Below are positions 54,312 through 62,361 of a stretch of 64,000 nucleotides of DNA, piece after piece. Position 1 is the stretch's first letter; the number at the start of each line of letters is the position of its first letter. The DNA is taken from positions 62,001 through 126,000 of the forward strand of contig JAJEDJ010000036.1 of NCBI GenBank assembly GCA_022821545.1. The letters run 5' to 3'. The notes beneath the pieces were generated by a model. The model ran no database searches. It saw only the letters and a program-made list of their open reading frames with translations, and was not told the origin of the DNA. Source of the DNA: Caldilineaceae bacterium (GTDB lineage Bacteria; Chloroflexota; Anaerolineae; Caldilineales; Caldilineaceae). The translations under genes and the position numbers were made by a program.

Positions 54312-54341
54312 GGGCTCCACGAGCCTTGCGCCGTGGAACCC
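54312..54341 (-). other. hairpin between family-1 binding protein and permease
   Basis: Arms GGGCTCCACG (54312-54321) and CGTGGAACCC (54332-54341), one mismatch, 10-base loop. It has the same placement as the hairpins of the peptide-type operons, here in an unrelated sugar transporter. Confidence 0.6.
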
Positions 54342-54442
54342 ACCTGGTTCAATAGACTTCGAGTTCTGAGTTTCCGGCCCTCGGCTAACACCATCGGAAC
54401 GTGGAAGTTCACCAAGAACCAAGAACTGACTACTAAGAACTA

Positions 54443-55912
54443 TTAACCGCAATCCCAGCCGTTCTTCTCAATCGCCTCATCGGCGTACTCAAGCAGCAGC
54501 TCATTGATCTGCTCTGCGGCCTCATCCTGCGTTACCACGTCCAACTTGAAGTCGGTCCAGATGGCTGCGATCTTCTCGCGCTGTTCGGTGCCAATCTTGT
54601 CGGGATAGGTAACCATGCCGGCCTCGCCCAATCCTTCGGTGATGGCGCGCAACGGCTCTCTAAGATCGGGATTGACGTCAACGCCCTTAATGTTGGGCAG
54701 GAAGGTGCCGGTCTCTGCGATCATGCGGCCGGCGTTCTGCGGCGCGGTCACGTACCGCAGGAAGTCGATGGCCAGCGGTACGATGCCATCCTGCTCCGCC
54801 TTGGTCGCCAGCGCCCACTGGGCCGCAGTCGCCCCGCCGATCGGAGGAGCTGCCTCGCCAATCGCAAAGGGCGAATCCGCCTCCGTAATGGTGGGCGCGT
54901 AGAATGTACTCCACTCGAAATCGACCAGCGGATCGGCCTTGAGATAGCCAAAGCGCCAACTGCCGTCTTCAAATACAGCCACATCTTTTTGGAGGAATTT
55001 GCGGTTGAAGTCCGCGCCCTCGGCCGCCCAGTCCGGCGCCAGATAGGGGATCAACTGCTTGACCAGTCGGAACCATTCGCCATACTCGGGATCAGAAGCG
55101 GTGTAGAGCCCGTTCTTCATGGCGCAGCCGACCTCTTCCAACGTTGCAACACCGCCGTCGGCGTTGATAATGTCATCCTTCTTGGCATAGAGCATCGCGC
55201 CGACTTGGGACTGGTACCAGGCCAGCCTGGCGTTGGGGATGATAGTATCCTGCAGCGCCTCCTGGACTTCAATCCACTCGCCGTAGGTGCTCGGAGCCGA
55301 AATGCCAACTTCGTCGAATACGTTCTTGTTGAAGAAGAAGAACGTCGTCACCAAGTCGATCGGCACAACATAGTGCTTGCCGTCCGGGCCGCGTTTGGCT
55401 TCGGTGGGAATCTCGTAGAACTGGTCCAGCCAGCGTTCGCTGCCCGGGTCGCCCGCGCCTACATAAGGATTGGGCTGTTCAAAGAAGGGATCCAACGGAA
55501 TCCACCAGTTCTTGTCAATCTCATCCTGGACCCAGAAAGAGTGTGTCCACACGATGTGTGGAATCGTGCCGCCGGCCTGCTGCGTTACGATCCACTCATG
55601 GCTGGCCAGGTTGTCCGGCTTCCTGATAATCTCCACCGTGGCCCCGGGATGAGCCTCCATGTACTCATCGGAGATGACCTGGATCATGTTATGAGGAAGG
55701 GGATTGTTGGGGCCCTGCTCCATGCTTTCAGTGGGTGTATAGTGCTGCACCCAGATCTGCAGGTTGCCGGTCATACCGTCTCCGCCGGCCATTTCGCCAC
55801 CGTCCGAATCCTGGGCTGCAGGAGCGGCGGGCGCGGCGCAGGCCGCCAGCGCGACGCCGGCGCCGGCCATACCCATCGACTGAAGGAATGATCGTCTGCT
55901 GAGCTTTTTCAT
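54443..55912 (-). CDS. extracellular sugar-binding lipoprotein (SBP family 1)
   Basis: 489 aa. Twin-arginine signal (S5-R-R-S-F-L), lipobox LAAC with Cys25, Ala/Pro/Gly linker to about residue 48. The mature part shows family-1 features: EYMEAHPGATVEII near the start, WIVTQQAGGTIPHIVW, DGKHYVVPIDLVTTFFFFNKNVFDE and FLRYVTAPQNAGRM near the end. Slightly longer than typical (420-450). AAGGAG precedes the ATG. Binds a sugar or polyol for the permeases downstream; the identity is not readable. Confidence 0.93.
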   Translation of the reverse strand: MKKLSRRSFLQSMGMAGAGVALAACAAPAAPAAQDSDGGEMAGGDGMTGNLQIWVQHYTPTESMEQGPNNPLPHNMIQVISDEYMEAHPGATVEIIRKPDNLASHEWIVTQQAGGTIPHIVWTHSFWVQDEIDKNWWIPLDPFFEQPNPYVGAGDPGSERWLDQFYEIPTEAKRGPDGKHYVVPIDLVTTFFFFNKNVFDEVGISAPSTYGEWIEVQEALQDTIIPNARLAWYQSQVGAMLYAKKDDIINADGGVATLEEVGCAMKNGLYTASDPEYGEWFRLVKQLIPYLAPDWAAEGADFNRKFLQKDVAVFEDGSWRFGYLKADPLVDFEWSTFYAPTITEADSPFAIGEAAPPIGGATAAQWALATKAEQDGIVPLAIDFLRYVTAPQNAGRMIAETGTFLPNIKGVDVNPDLREPLRAITEGLGEAGMVTYPDKIGTEQREKIAAIWTDFKLDVVTQDEAAEQINELLLEYADEAIEKNGWDCG

Positions 55913-56089
55913 GCTTTTCTCCTTAAAGGGAAGGTTAAAGTGAAATACAATCTTCAGCGTAGTGCATAACTTTAGTCCCGCCGGGAAATGCCTTTCGATA
56001 AGGACCCATCAGGACTGGAATCACGGCGCCGTCGAAGGCAAAACGGAGCTGACTCGGGAAAGGCCCTGGTCACGATGCAATGTGACCTG

Positions 56090-56112
56090 TTTAGTCCTCC
56101 ACTTTAGTCCTC
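56090..56112 (+). repeat. 13-base tandem duplication at the cyclase stop codon
   Basis: TTTAGTCCTC occurs at 56090-56099 and 56103-56112; the stop codon of the - strand cyclase gene lies within the second copy. A third, less perfect copy (TTTAGTCCCG) is near 55971. Probably a slippage product. Confidence 0.5.
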
Positions 56113-56826
56113 TACAATCGCAACCGCCCGCACCGGCGCACCTGTCGTCCCCACCCACTTCACCGGCAGCATCGAGAGTGTGAAGCCGTGCGGCTGCGGA
56201 ATCTGCTCCAGATTGCAGAGATTTTCTACATGATAGTACTCATGCTCGTACATGACGCGATGGGCTTCCCAGAACTGCTTGCGTTCAAACATCGCCCACA
56301 CCGGCGGGTCAAACGTTACCGCGTCAATGCCCATCACCTTGACCCCGCGTTCGATCAACCATAGCGTCGCCTCACGCGTCATGCCGCTGTGCTCGCTCAG
56401 GTAACGCTCTTCTTCTATATAGCTGCCCGCCCCCGTCCAGATCAGAACAAGATCCAATGGCTTGATTTCGTATTGTATTCTGAGCAACGCCTCTTCCACG
56501 TCGGCCGCCGTGATGCCCGCCCCGTTTTCCTTGTGCCGAAAGTCCAGGAGCACGCCGTCGCCGTAGCAGTACTCCAGCGGTATCCCTTCCGGCCCGGGTT
56601 TGCCTGGAACCAAATGCTTTATGGCGTCAATGTGCGTCCCTACGTGGTCCCCGAGAATCGTCAGGTAGTGGGCCGTCAGCGACGTAACGCCGTGCTCTGC
56701 GGCTCCGACCCCTTCTGCAAAACCCTCCCAATCCTCATACATCAACATCGTCGGGCGAGTCACCCGCGGGAAGACGACCATGTCGTTATGTACGGGCATG
56801 CTCAAGTCTATGACTCTGCGCCCCAT
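56104..56826 (-). CDS. cyclase family protein (kynurenine formamidase-like)
   Basis: 240 aa metal-dependent hydrolase of the cyclase/KynB fold. The hallmark metal motif HxGTHxDxxxH appears as DHVGTHIDAIKH; further ligands are expected in the acidic IDAVTFDPP segment. MGRRVIDLSMPVHND begins the fold. The family includes kynurenine formamidases, isatin hydrolases and others. GGGAGATC precedes the ATG. It stands alone with its own AT-rich upstream region, so independent regulation is likely. Confidence 0.85.
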   Translation of the reverse strand: MGRRVIDLSMPVHNDMVVFPRVTRPTMLMYEDWEGFAEGVGAAEHGVTSLTAHYLTILGDHVGTHIDAIKHLVPGKPGPEGIPLEYCYGDGVLLDFRHKENGAGITAADVEEALLRIQYEIKPLDLVLIWTGAGSYIEEERYLSEHSGMTREATLWLIERGVKVMGIDAVTFDPPVWAMFERKQFWEAHRVMYEHEYYHVENLCNLEQIPQPHGFTLSMLPVKWVGTTGAPVRAVAIVED

Positions 56827-57121
56827 GCTTGATCTCCCTGGCCTGCCCGCCTGTCAGCGGCGCGCAATTCTGATCGGGTTCGATTTCAGAAATCGATGTT
56901 GTGTGTTGGCAGCCACCAATTTTGAGGAGATGCTCGTCGTTGTGCAGAACAGTTCCGTAGGTTTGCGGGGAATTATACGTATGAAAGAAGTACTGTAGAT
57001 ACACATTCTGCGACAAGCGCAATTATATATATGAAGAATACAGAATCCAAATCGGGAACGTCCCCCTGCTGCATTCTCATTGGATCTACGAGAACGAAAA
57101 GTCACAGGCCCATTACATAGA
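56827..57121 (-). promoter_or_regulatory. 295-base AT-rich upstream region of the cyclase gene
   Basis: Markedly AT-rich compared with the surrounding GC-rich sequence. It has two TATAAT boxes on the - strand, at 56972-56977 (with TCTACA at 56994-56999, 16-base spacer) and at 57022-57027 (with TTGGAT at 57045-57050, 17-base spacer), and a 17-base palindrome TCGATTTC-A-GAAATCGA at 56880-56896 between these and the gene. No tRNA or small gene was recognised. Confidence 0.5.
56880..56896. promoter_or_regulatory. 17-base palindromic operator candidate
   Basis: TCGATTTC-A-GAAATCGA has perfect 8-bp arms around one base, 54 bases ahead of the cyclase ATG and downstream of two candidate promoters, where a dimeric repressor would block transcription. 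Confidence 0.45.
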
Positions 57122-58495
57122 TTACAAACTATACCCCGCATTCACATAACTTTCTTGCGCGCCGGACCCGAATCCTAACTCGAACCGCCTTTTCCTGAAC
57201 TCCGCCAACACCCCTGCATACCGGGAGTCATCGATGAAATTTTGCCGCTCGGTCGGATCCCGTTCCAGATCGAACAGGACCTCCGGCATCTCTTCCCCGT
57301 AATACTGGTACTTCAGGTCATCCCACTTGATCATCAGGTTGCGGGCGCCGAACTGGCTGACGCTTTCGTTGCGCCAGTCTCCCCCATTGCCGTGCAAAAG
57401 GGGCGCCAAACTGCGGCTATCCAGGCCCCCCGGAATCGGGATCTCGCACAGATCGCACAACGTGGCGAACAGGTCGCACAGCGTGACGTTTTCCTGGACG
57501 ACCCTACCCCCGGCAATAGAGTTGGGCCAGCGGATGATGAGCGGCACGCGCGCGCTGGCCTCGAAGAACTTCTGCTTCTCCCAGATTCCGTGCTCGCCCA
57601 GCATCTCCCCGTGGTCGCTGGTGTAGACGATAATCCAGTCGTCAAGATCCTGGCCTACGTGCTCCAGTGCGGTCAACAGCGAGCCGTACATCTCGTCGAT
57701 TCTCTCAATCATGCCGTAGTAGCCGGCGACGGCGCGCCGCAACTCCCTCGGCGAGGCATCCGCGCCCGGCCGTACCTGCTTCTGGCTCAGAAAAGGATGA
57801 TCGAACACCGGCTCGTCCAGAAATGGCTCCACCCGGTTCAGATAGAAGGTGAACTTCTCTTCACTCGTGAAGTAGGGGTAGTGAGGTTGGTTGAGGCTCA
57901 CTTTCAGCAGCAAGGGACGTTCCGGCTGCTGCCGATCGTAGTACGGGTCGGTGAAATACTGCTCAATAAAGTCAAGCGCGCCAGTCAAAGCGTACTCGTC
58001 CTGGACGATGTGGGGGGAATGGCCTACGCCCGCCCGCAGCACCTCCTTTGTGTCGCTCCACTTCACCGCAGACAGGCCTCTCGTATACCGGTCAAACGAA
58101 TCTTCGTCCCGCCCGGCGACGAAATGGGGGCCCACCTGCATCGCCGAACCGATCCGTTGACTCCACCCTTGCATCTGGTCCGTCCCTGTGTGGTGGAGCT
58201 TGCCGGCCGCGACGGTGTGATAGGCGTACTGGCTGAAACGGCGCGCGAATGTCATGTGTCCCACGGGCAGGTCCTGGGCAAAGATTTCGCAGCCGCAGGT
58301 GCGCGGAAACTGGCCGGACATCATCGCCTGGCGACCCGGAATGCAGATCGGTGAAGCCGCATAAGCGTTTCTGAACACGACGCCCGTCTCCGCCAGGCCG
58401 TCCAGCGTAGGTGTACGCACGACCGGATTGCCCTCGTAGCCGGTGATGTCGGCGCGATGCTCGTCGCTCATTAGAAATAGAACGTTTGGCGGCAT
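57122..58495 (-). CDS. sulfatase (alkaline phosphatase superfamily)
   Basis: 457 aa. The active-site cysteine lies in SPICIPGRQAMMSG (CxPxR form CIPGR), to be converted to formylglycine. First metal Asp in FLMSDEHRAD, later ligands in TSDHGEMLGEHG. The C-terminal EVLFDLERDPTERQNF is typical. No signal peptide is seen. More distant from the first sulfatase (38981-40375) than expected for a recent duplicate. It is divergent from the YetA/PcRGLX-like gene, so both may be induced together by a sulfated polysaccharide. AGGAGAAC precedes the ATG. Confidence 0.9.
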   Translation of the reverse strand: MPPNVLFLMSDEHRADITGYEGNPVVRTPTLDGLAETGVVFRNAYAASPICIPGRQAMMSGQFPRTCGCEIFAQDLPVGHMTFARRFSQYAYHTVAAGKLHHTGTDQMQGWSQRIGSAMQVGPHFVAGRDEDSFDRYTRGLSAVKWSDTKEVLRAGVGHSPHIVQDEYALTGALDFIEQYFTDPYYDRQQPERPLLLKVSLNQPHYPYFTSEEKFTFYLNRVEPFLDEPVFDHPFLSQKQVRPGADASPRELRRAVAGYYGMIERIDEMYGSLLTALEHVGQDLDDWIIVYTSDHGEMLGEHGIWEKQKFFEASARVPLIIRWPNSIAGGRVVQENVTLCDLFATLCDLCEIPIPGGLDSRSLAPLLHGNGGDWRNESVSQFGARNLMIKWDDLKYQYYGEEMPEVLFDLERDPTERQNFIDDSRYAGVLAEFRKRRFELGFGSGAQESYVNAGYSL

Positions 58496-58697
58496 GTGAA
58501 GTTCTCCTGGGAGAAGAGGGAAAATCCAGAGTGGAGTTTGCGCTTGCTAACATTGCGCCGATGCCGTGTCTCTGACCCCGGCGCGTCTGACTTTCAGCAG
58601 CATTTCCACTACGCTATGGTGATTCTAGCACGGGACCAGGGCCGACCCCAATGACCTGTTTTCGGCTCTCACTAACCAATGCACGCAACGACATCAC

Positions 58698-58726
58698 TTG
58701 ACGATTTCGCGCAATGACGTTGTAAT
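58698..58726 (+). promoter_or_regulatory. sigma-70-type promoter for the YetA/PcRGLX-like gene
   Basis: TTGACG (58698-58703), 17-base spacer, TGTAAT (58721-58726): five of six matches in each box, 47 bases ahead of the GTG start. One of the best promoters in the window. The rest of the 277-base divergent gap shows no gene. Confidence 0.65.
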
Positions 58727-58772
58727 TGGCCTTAAGCCCGTATGCCGAACACTACCAAGGAGAAGATACAAC

Positions 58773-61019
58773 GTGAGCACTCTATATTTCGAAAAGCTCT
58801 CCCAATTTGATCGCGTCGCCGAGCCGGTCACTGTCAGCATCCCCTTTGCCCAGGGCAAACTGCCCGACGCGGCCCATCTTGTCATCGAGGACGATGGCGA
58901 AGCGTTGCCGTCTCAGCAGCGCGCCCTGGCCCACTGGTCCGACGGCAGCGTCAAGTGGTTGCTGGTCCATCTCCAACCTGACCTGCCCGGCAACCTTTCC
59001 AAAACGCTCAACTTTTGCATCGTCTCTGATCAAGCGCCGCAGCCGCAGCAGCAAGTGAAGGTGACGGAGGACGCCGGCGGTATCCTGGTCGACACCGGCC
59101 TGTTGCGTTTTCGCGTGCCGCGGGAGGGTTTCCTCCCCGTGCAGGATGTCGTCCTTGCCGGGGGACCTGCGTGGCCCGCTCCCTTCGCCGGCTTTACAAT
59201 GGAGACCGATGCGGCCGCCGCCGGCAGCAGCAGCGGCGCCGTCGAACTGGAGGTTGATGAGGTCGGTCCGCTTCGTGCCGTCATACTTGTGCGCGGCCGT
59301 CACCTGCAGCCTGACGGTACCGAATTCCTGGAGTTGCGCGGCCGCATCACCGCCTACGCCGGCAAGCCATACGTCGAAGTTGAGCACCAGTTTCTGCACA
59401 CACTGGACATGCCGGAAGTGACAATGCAGAGTTTGCGCCTGGACTTCAGCGCGGATCAGGCCGCCAACCAGCCCCAACTCGCTCTTGGCGAAGGCTGGTA
59501 TCGGACGTCCATCAGCCAGAGCGAAAGCGAAGTCTCACAGACCCTCGATACCGAGACGATGCTTTATCAGTCAAACGAGCACTTTATCGACTCCTATTAC
59601 GGAGACTTCTGGTGCAACTGGCGCGACGGGCAGGGAGGTCTCTGCCTCTCCATCCACCAAGCCCACCAGAACTTCCCCAAAAGACTGCACGGCCACACTC
59701 AGGGCATCGCCTGCTGGCTCTATCCCGCCGGAGAACAACCTGCCCCGATCCTCCAGGGCATGGCTAAGACCCACCGCATCCAGCTCCACTTCCATGGGCC
59801 CGAGACGCCTCTCGATGTCCTGAGCCAGCGCAGTTTGCAGTTCCAGTTGCCGGATCGGCCCTCGTTGCCGGTGGCCTGGTACCGGGCCAACAATCCCTGG
59901 ATCGAGACCTACTTCCCGGAGAAACTCCCCCGCCGCCTCTACACCGACCTGAATAACCTGCACGACGGACGCCCCAAAGCGTTGGGCATGATGCATTTCG
60001 GTGACGCGCCCGATTCCGGCTATACCAACCAGGGCCGGGGCGAAGGCGAGAACGTCTGGGTCAACAACGAATACGACCGCCCCCACGCCTGCACGCTCTA
60101 CTATGCCCTCACCAGCCAGCGTCGCGCCCTCGATTCCGCCCTGGTCAGCGCACGTCACTGGCTCGACGTAGACTTCTGCCACCATCACCCGGACCCGCTC
60201 ATCGATGGCGGCCTGCGTATCCACACCCGCTACCACGCCACCGGCCGTTGTACCCCGTCCCATGAATGGACTGAGGGGTTTCTGGACTACTACTTTCTCA
60301 CCGGTCGGCGAGAAAGCCTTGAGGCGGCGAACTCAGTCGGCGAAAATATCCTCCGCCACATGGAGACGCCGGCGATGAGGCAGTTGGGTGAGGCGTCCGT
60401 GCGCGAAGGAGGATGGGCCCTGCGCGCCTATGTCGGTCTCTGGCTGGGCACCGGCGAACAGCGCTGGCGCGACGAAGCCAAGCAGCTGATAGAGATGTTT
60501 CTCGACTGGCATGACGAATATGGCGCGCTTCTGGCGCCCTATACCAGCCACACGATGCCGCGCGTCCCCTTTATGATCTCGCTTACCGTCAACTCTTTTG
60601 CCCGCTATCTCCTGATCGAAGACGACGACCGGGTGAAGAAGCTGATTGTGGCGGTCATGGACGATCTCATCGAACATTGTCTCGGCCCGGACGGGGTCTT
60701 CTACTACAAGGAGCTCCCTTCCCTTCAGCGGACCGCGCCCACGCCCCACGCTCTCGAAGCATTGACCTATGCCTGGCGCATCAGCGGCGACGAGCGCTAT
60801 CTGCGGGTCGCGGCCAACACTTTCGCTGCGCTGATGGCAAACCTGGAAACCAGGGAAGGCGGACCCAAATTCGCCGATCCCTCCGGCGCGGTTATCGACG
60901 GGGTAGGGGGCGGACGCATCTTTGCCGACAAATACACTTCATTGATCCTGTACGCGGGAGCCGCTGCCCCTCTGGGCCTGCTGGACTGGTACGAATACCC
61001 TTATCCCGGCGCAGCCTGA
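58773..61019 (+). CDS. exo-rhamnogalacturonan-lyase-like protein (YetA/PcRGLX family)
   Basis: 748 aa. The N-terminal beta-rich domain (TVSIPFAQGKLPDAAHLVI, HWSDGSVKWLLVHLQ) resembles the RIFT-barrel domain of PcRGLX/YetA proteins; residues about 280-700 are helix-rich, with WIETYFPEKLPRRLYTD, HYHATGRCTPSHEWTEG and VMDDLIEHC, fitting the central toroid. No signal peptide is visible, so it may act on imported oligosaccharides. The GTG start is supported by AAGGAG and by the promoter at 58698-58726, which rules out the longer in-frame start. A GH43-like gene follows 120 bases later. Family call is by style of the N-terminal domain and layout; exact activity unknown. Confidence 0.65.
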   Translation: MSTLYFEKLSQFDRVAEPVTVSIPFAQGKLPDAAHLVIEDDGEALPSQQRALAHWSDGSVKWLLVHLQPDLPGNLSKTLNFCIVSDQAPQPQQQVKVTEDAGGILVDTGLLRFRVPREGFLPVQDVVLAGGPAWPAPFAGFTMETDAAAAGSSSGAVELEVDEVGPLRAVILVRGRHLQPDGTEFLELRGRITAYAGKPYVEVEHQFLHTLDMPEVTMQSLRLDFSADQAANQPQLALGEGWYRTSISQSESEVSQTLDTETMLYQSNEHFIDSYYGDFWCNWRDGQGGLCLSIHQAHQNFPKRLHGHTQGIACWLYPAGEQPAPILQGMAKTHRIQLHFHGPETPLDVLSQRSLQFQLPDRPSLPVAWYRANNPWIETYFPEKLPRRLYTDLNNLHDGRPKALGMMHFGDAPDSGYTNQGRGEGENVWVNNEYDRPHACTLYYALTSQRRALDSALVSARHWLDVDFCHHHPDPLIDGGLRIHTRYHATGRCTPSHEWTEGFLDYYFLTGRRESLEAANSVGENILRHMETPAMRQLGEASVREGGWALRAYVGLWLGTGEQRWRDEAKQLIEMFLDWHDEYGALLAPYTSHTMPRVPFMISLTVNSFARYLLIEDDDRVKKLIVAVMDDLIEHCLGPDGVFYYKELPSLQRTAPTPHALEALTYAWRISGDERYLRVAANTFAALMANLETREGGPKFADPSGAVIDGVGGGRIFADKYTSLILYAGAAAPLGLLDWYEYPYPGAA

Positions 61020-61139
61020 TCGTCGCCGCGAGCTCCGGCTCTTCGATATACCCCATGCTGGCGGCACATCCTGCCCGTTGCCGGACACCCGAAAAAGTGG
61101 GGTCGGCGAAGGGCAAATTCGCCCACCGGGAGGTCCATC

Positions 61140-62060
61140 ATGCAGGTACGGCGCCTTTCTGCCAATCCGATCATCACACCTGCCCTGGACAAGTCCATCG
61201 GCGCCAATGTCAACGGGCCTTCACTCCTGCGCGTGCCGGACTGGCTGCCGAATCCGTTGGGGCGCTACTATCTCTACTTCGCCCATCACCAGGGCGTATC
61301 GATCCGCCTGGCTTACGCCGATGCGCTCACAGGACCGTGGACCATCTACCCGCCAGGCACGCTGCGCCTGGAGCAGACGCCTTGCTACAACCACATCGCC
61401 AGCCCCGACCTGCATATCGACCACGAGAACCGGCGTATCCTGATGTACTATCACGGCCCGTTCGTGCGGCCGGAAGAGCTGGAATCGGATCCGCTGAAGC
61501 GCAAATATCCCTTTCTTGAAGGGCAGCGTTCACTGCTGGCAGTCTCTGAGGACGGACTCAGCTTTACTTCCGACACCGAGATTCTCGGCCCGAGCTACTT
61601 CAGGGTCTTCCGTTATCCCAACTCCGCCGAAAGCTGGACCTACGCTCTGGCGATGCCCGGCATCCTCTTCCGCAGCCGGGACGGGCGCACCAATTTTGAA
61701 CCGGGACCGGTCCTTTTTGCCCGCGACCAGAGGCATACCGCCCTTCTCCTGAGCAACGACATACTTTACGTCTTCTATTCCCGGGCCGGAGACTGCCCCG
61801 AGCATATCCTCTGCGCCACCATCGATCTGCGCCCGGACTGGGGGGAGTGGAAATCCTCCGCCCCTTTCTCCATCCTGGAGCCTGAAACCGACTACGAGGG
61901 TGTCAACCTGCCCTTGGAACCATCGCAGCGCGGGGCCATCCACAAGCCAGCCCGCCAACTGCGCGATCCCGGTATCTACCAGGAAGGCGACCAGGTCTAT
62001 CTGCTCTACTCAATCGCTGGGGAAAGCGGCATCGCGCTAGCCGAACTCCAGCTGAACTGA
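61140..62060 (+). CDS. glycoside hydrolase family 43-like five-bladed beta-propeller protein
   Basis: 306 aa. Repeated blade-like elements are visible: NPIITPALD, LPNPLGRYYLYFAHHQG, IRLAYADALTGPWTIY, ASPDLHIDHENRRILMYYHGP and VYLLYSIAGESGIALAELQL. This is the pattern of GH43/GH62/GH117-like propellers. The catalytic Asp/Asp/Glu set cannot be assigned with confidence, so a non-catalytic sugar-binding role is possible. GGAGG precedes the ATG. With the preceding lyase-like gene it probably degrades a plant- or algal-type polysaccharide fragment. Confidence 0.65.
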   Translation: MQVRRLSANPIITPALDKSIGANVNGPSLLRVPDWLPNPLGRYYLYFAHHQGVSIRLAYADALTGPWTIYPPGTLRLEQTPCYNHIASPDLHIDHENRRILMYYHGPFVRPEELESDPLKRKYPFLEGQRSLLAVSEDGLSFTSDTEILGPSYFRVFRYPNSAESWTYALAMPGILFRSRDGRTNFEPGPVLFARDQRHTALLLSNDILYVFYSRAGDCPEHILCATIDLRPDWGEWKSSAPFSILEPETDYEGVNLPLEPSQRGAIHKPARQLRDPGIYQEGDQVYLLYSIAGESGIALAELQLN

Positions 62061-62361
62061 CCCAATCGCCGGAAGCTTGCTCCCAGACTTTCGCCTCTCT
62101 TGCTCTGGTGAGGAGCAAAATGACAAGCCTGAATCACCATCGTTGCAAATTCGCGTCCTTCGCCACCCTCTTTTCTCATCCGCAGACGTCCCCGCAAGGC
62201 AACATGCACAAAACAACCAGCTTTTCCATTTACCCATACGCGGCCCTACTGCTACAATGCGAACAGTAACGCCCTTGGCTGCCCCGGGCCGTCACGGCCG
62301 ATGCCGGCGGTTGCTGTATTGAGGGGTTGGCGATTAGTTCCCTGCGTAGGAGACAGAAAAC
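62061..62361 (+). promoter_or_regulatory. 301-base intergenic region with promoter for the reductase
   Basis: Holds TTTACC (62229-62234), 18-base spacer, TACAAT (62253-62258), about 100 bases ahead of the reductase start. No gene, tRNA or repeat was recognised in the rest. Confidence 0.4.

Noticed and set aside
56827-57121. tRNA or small RNA gene in the AT-rich gap
   Set aside because: No cloverleaf, no TTCGA arm in a proper context and no terminator-like stem at the end.
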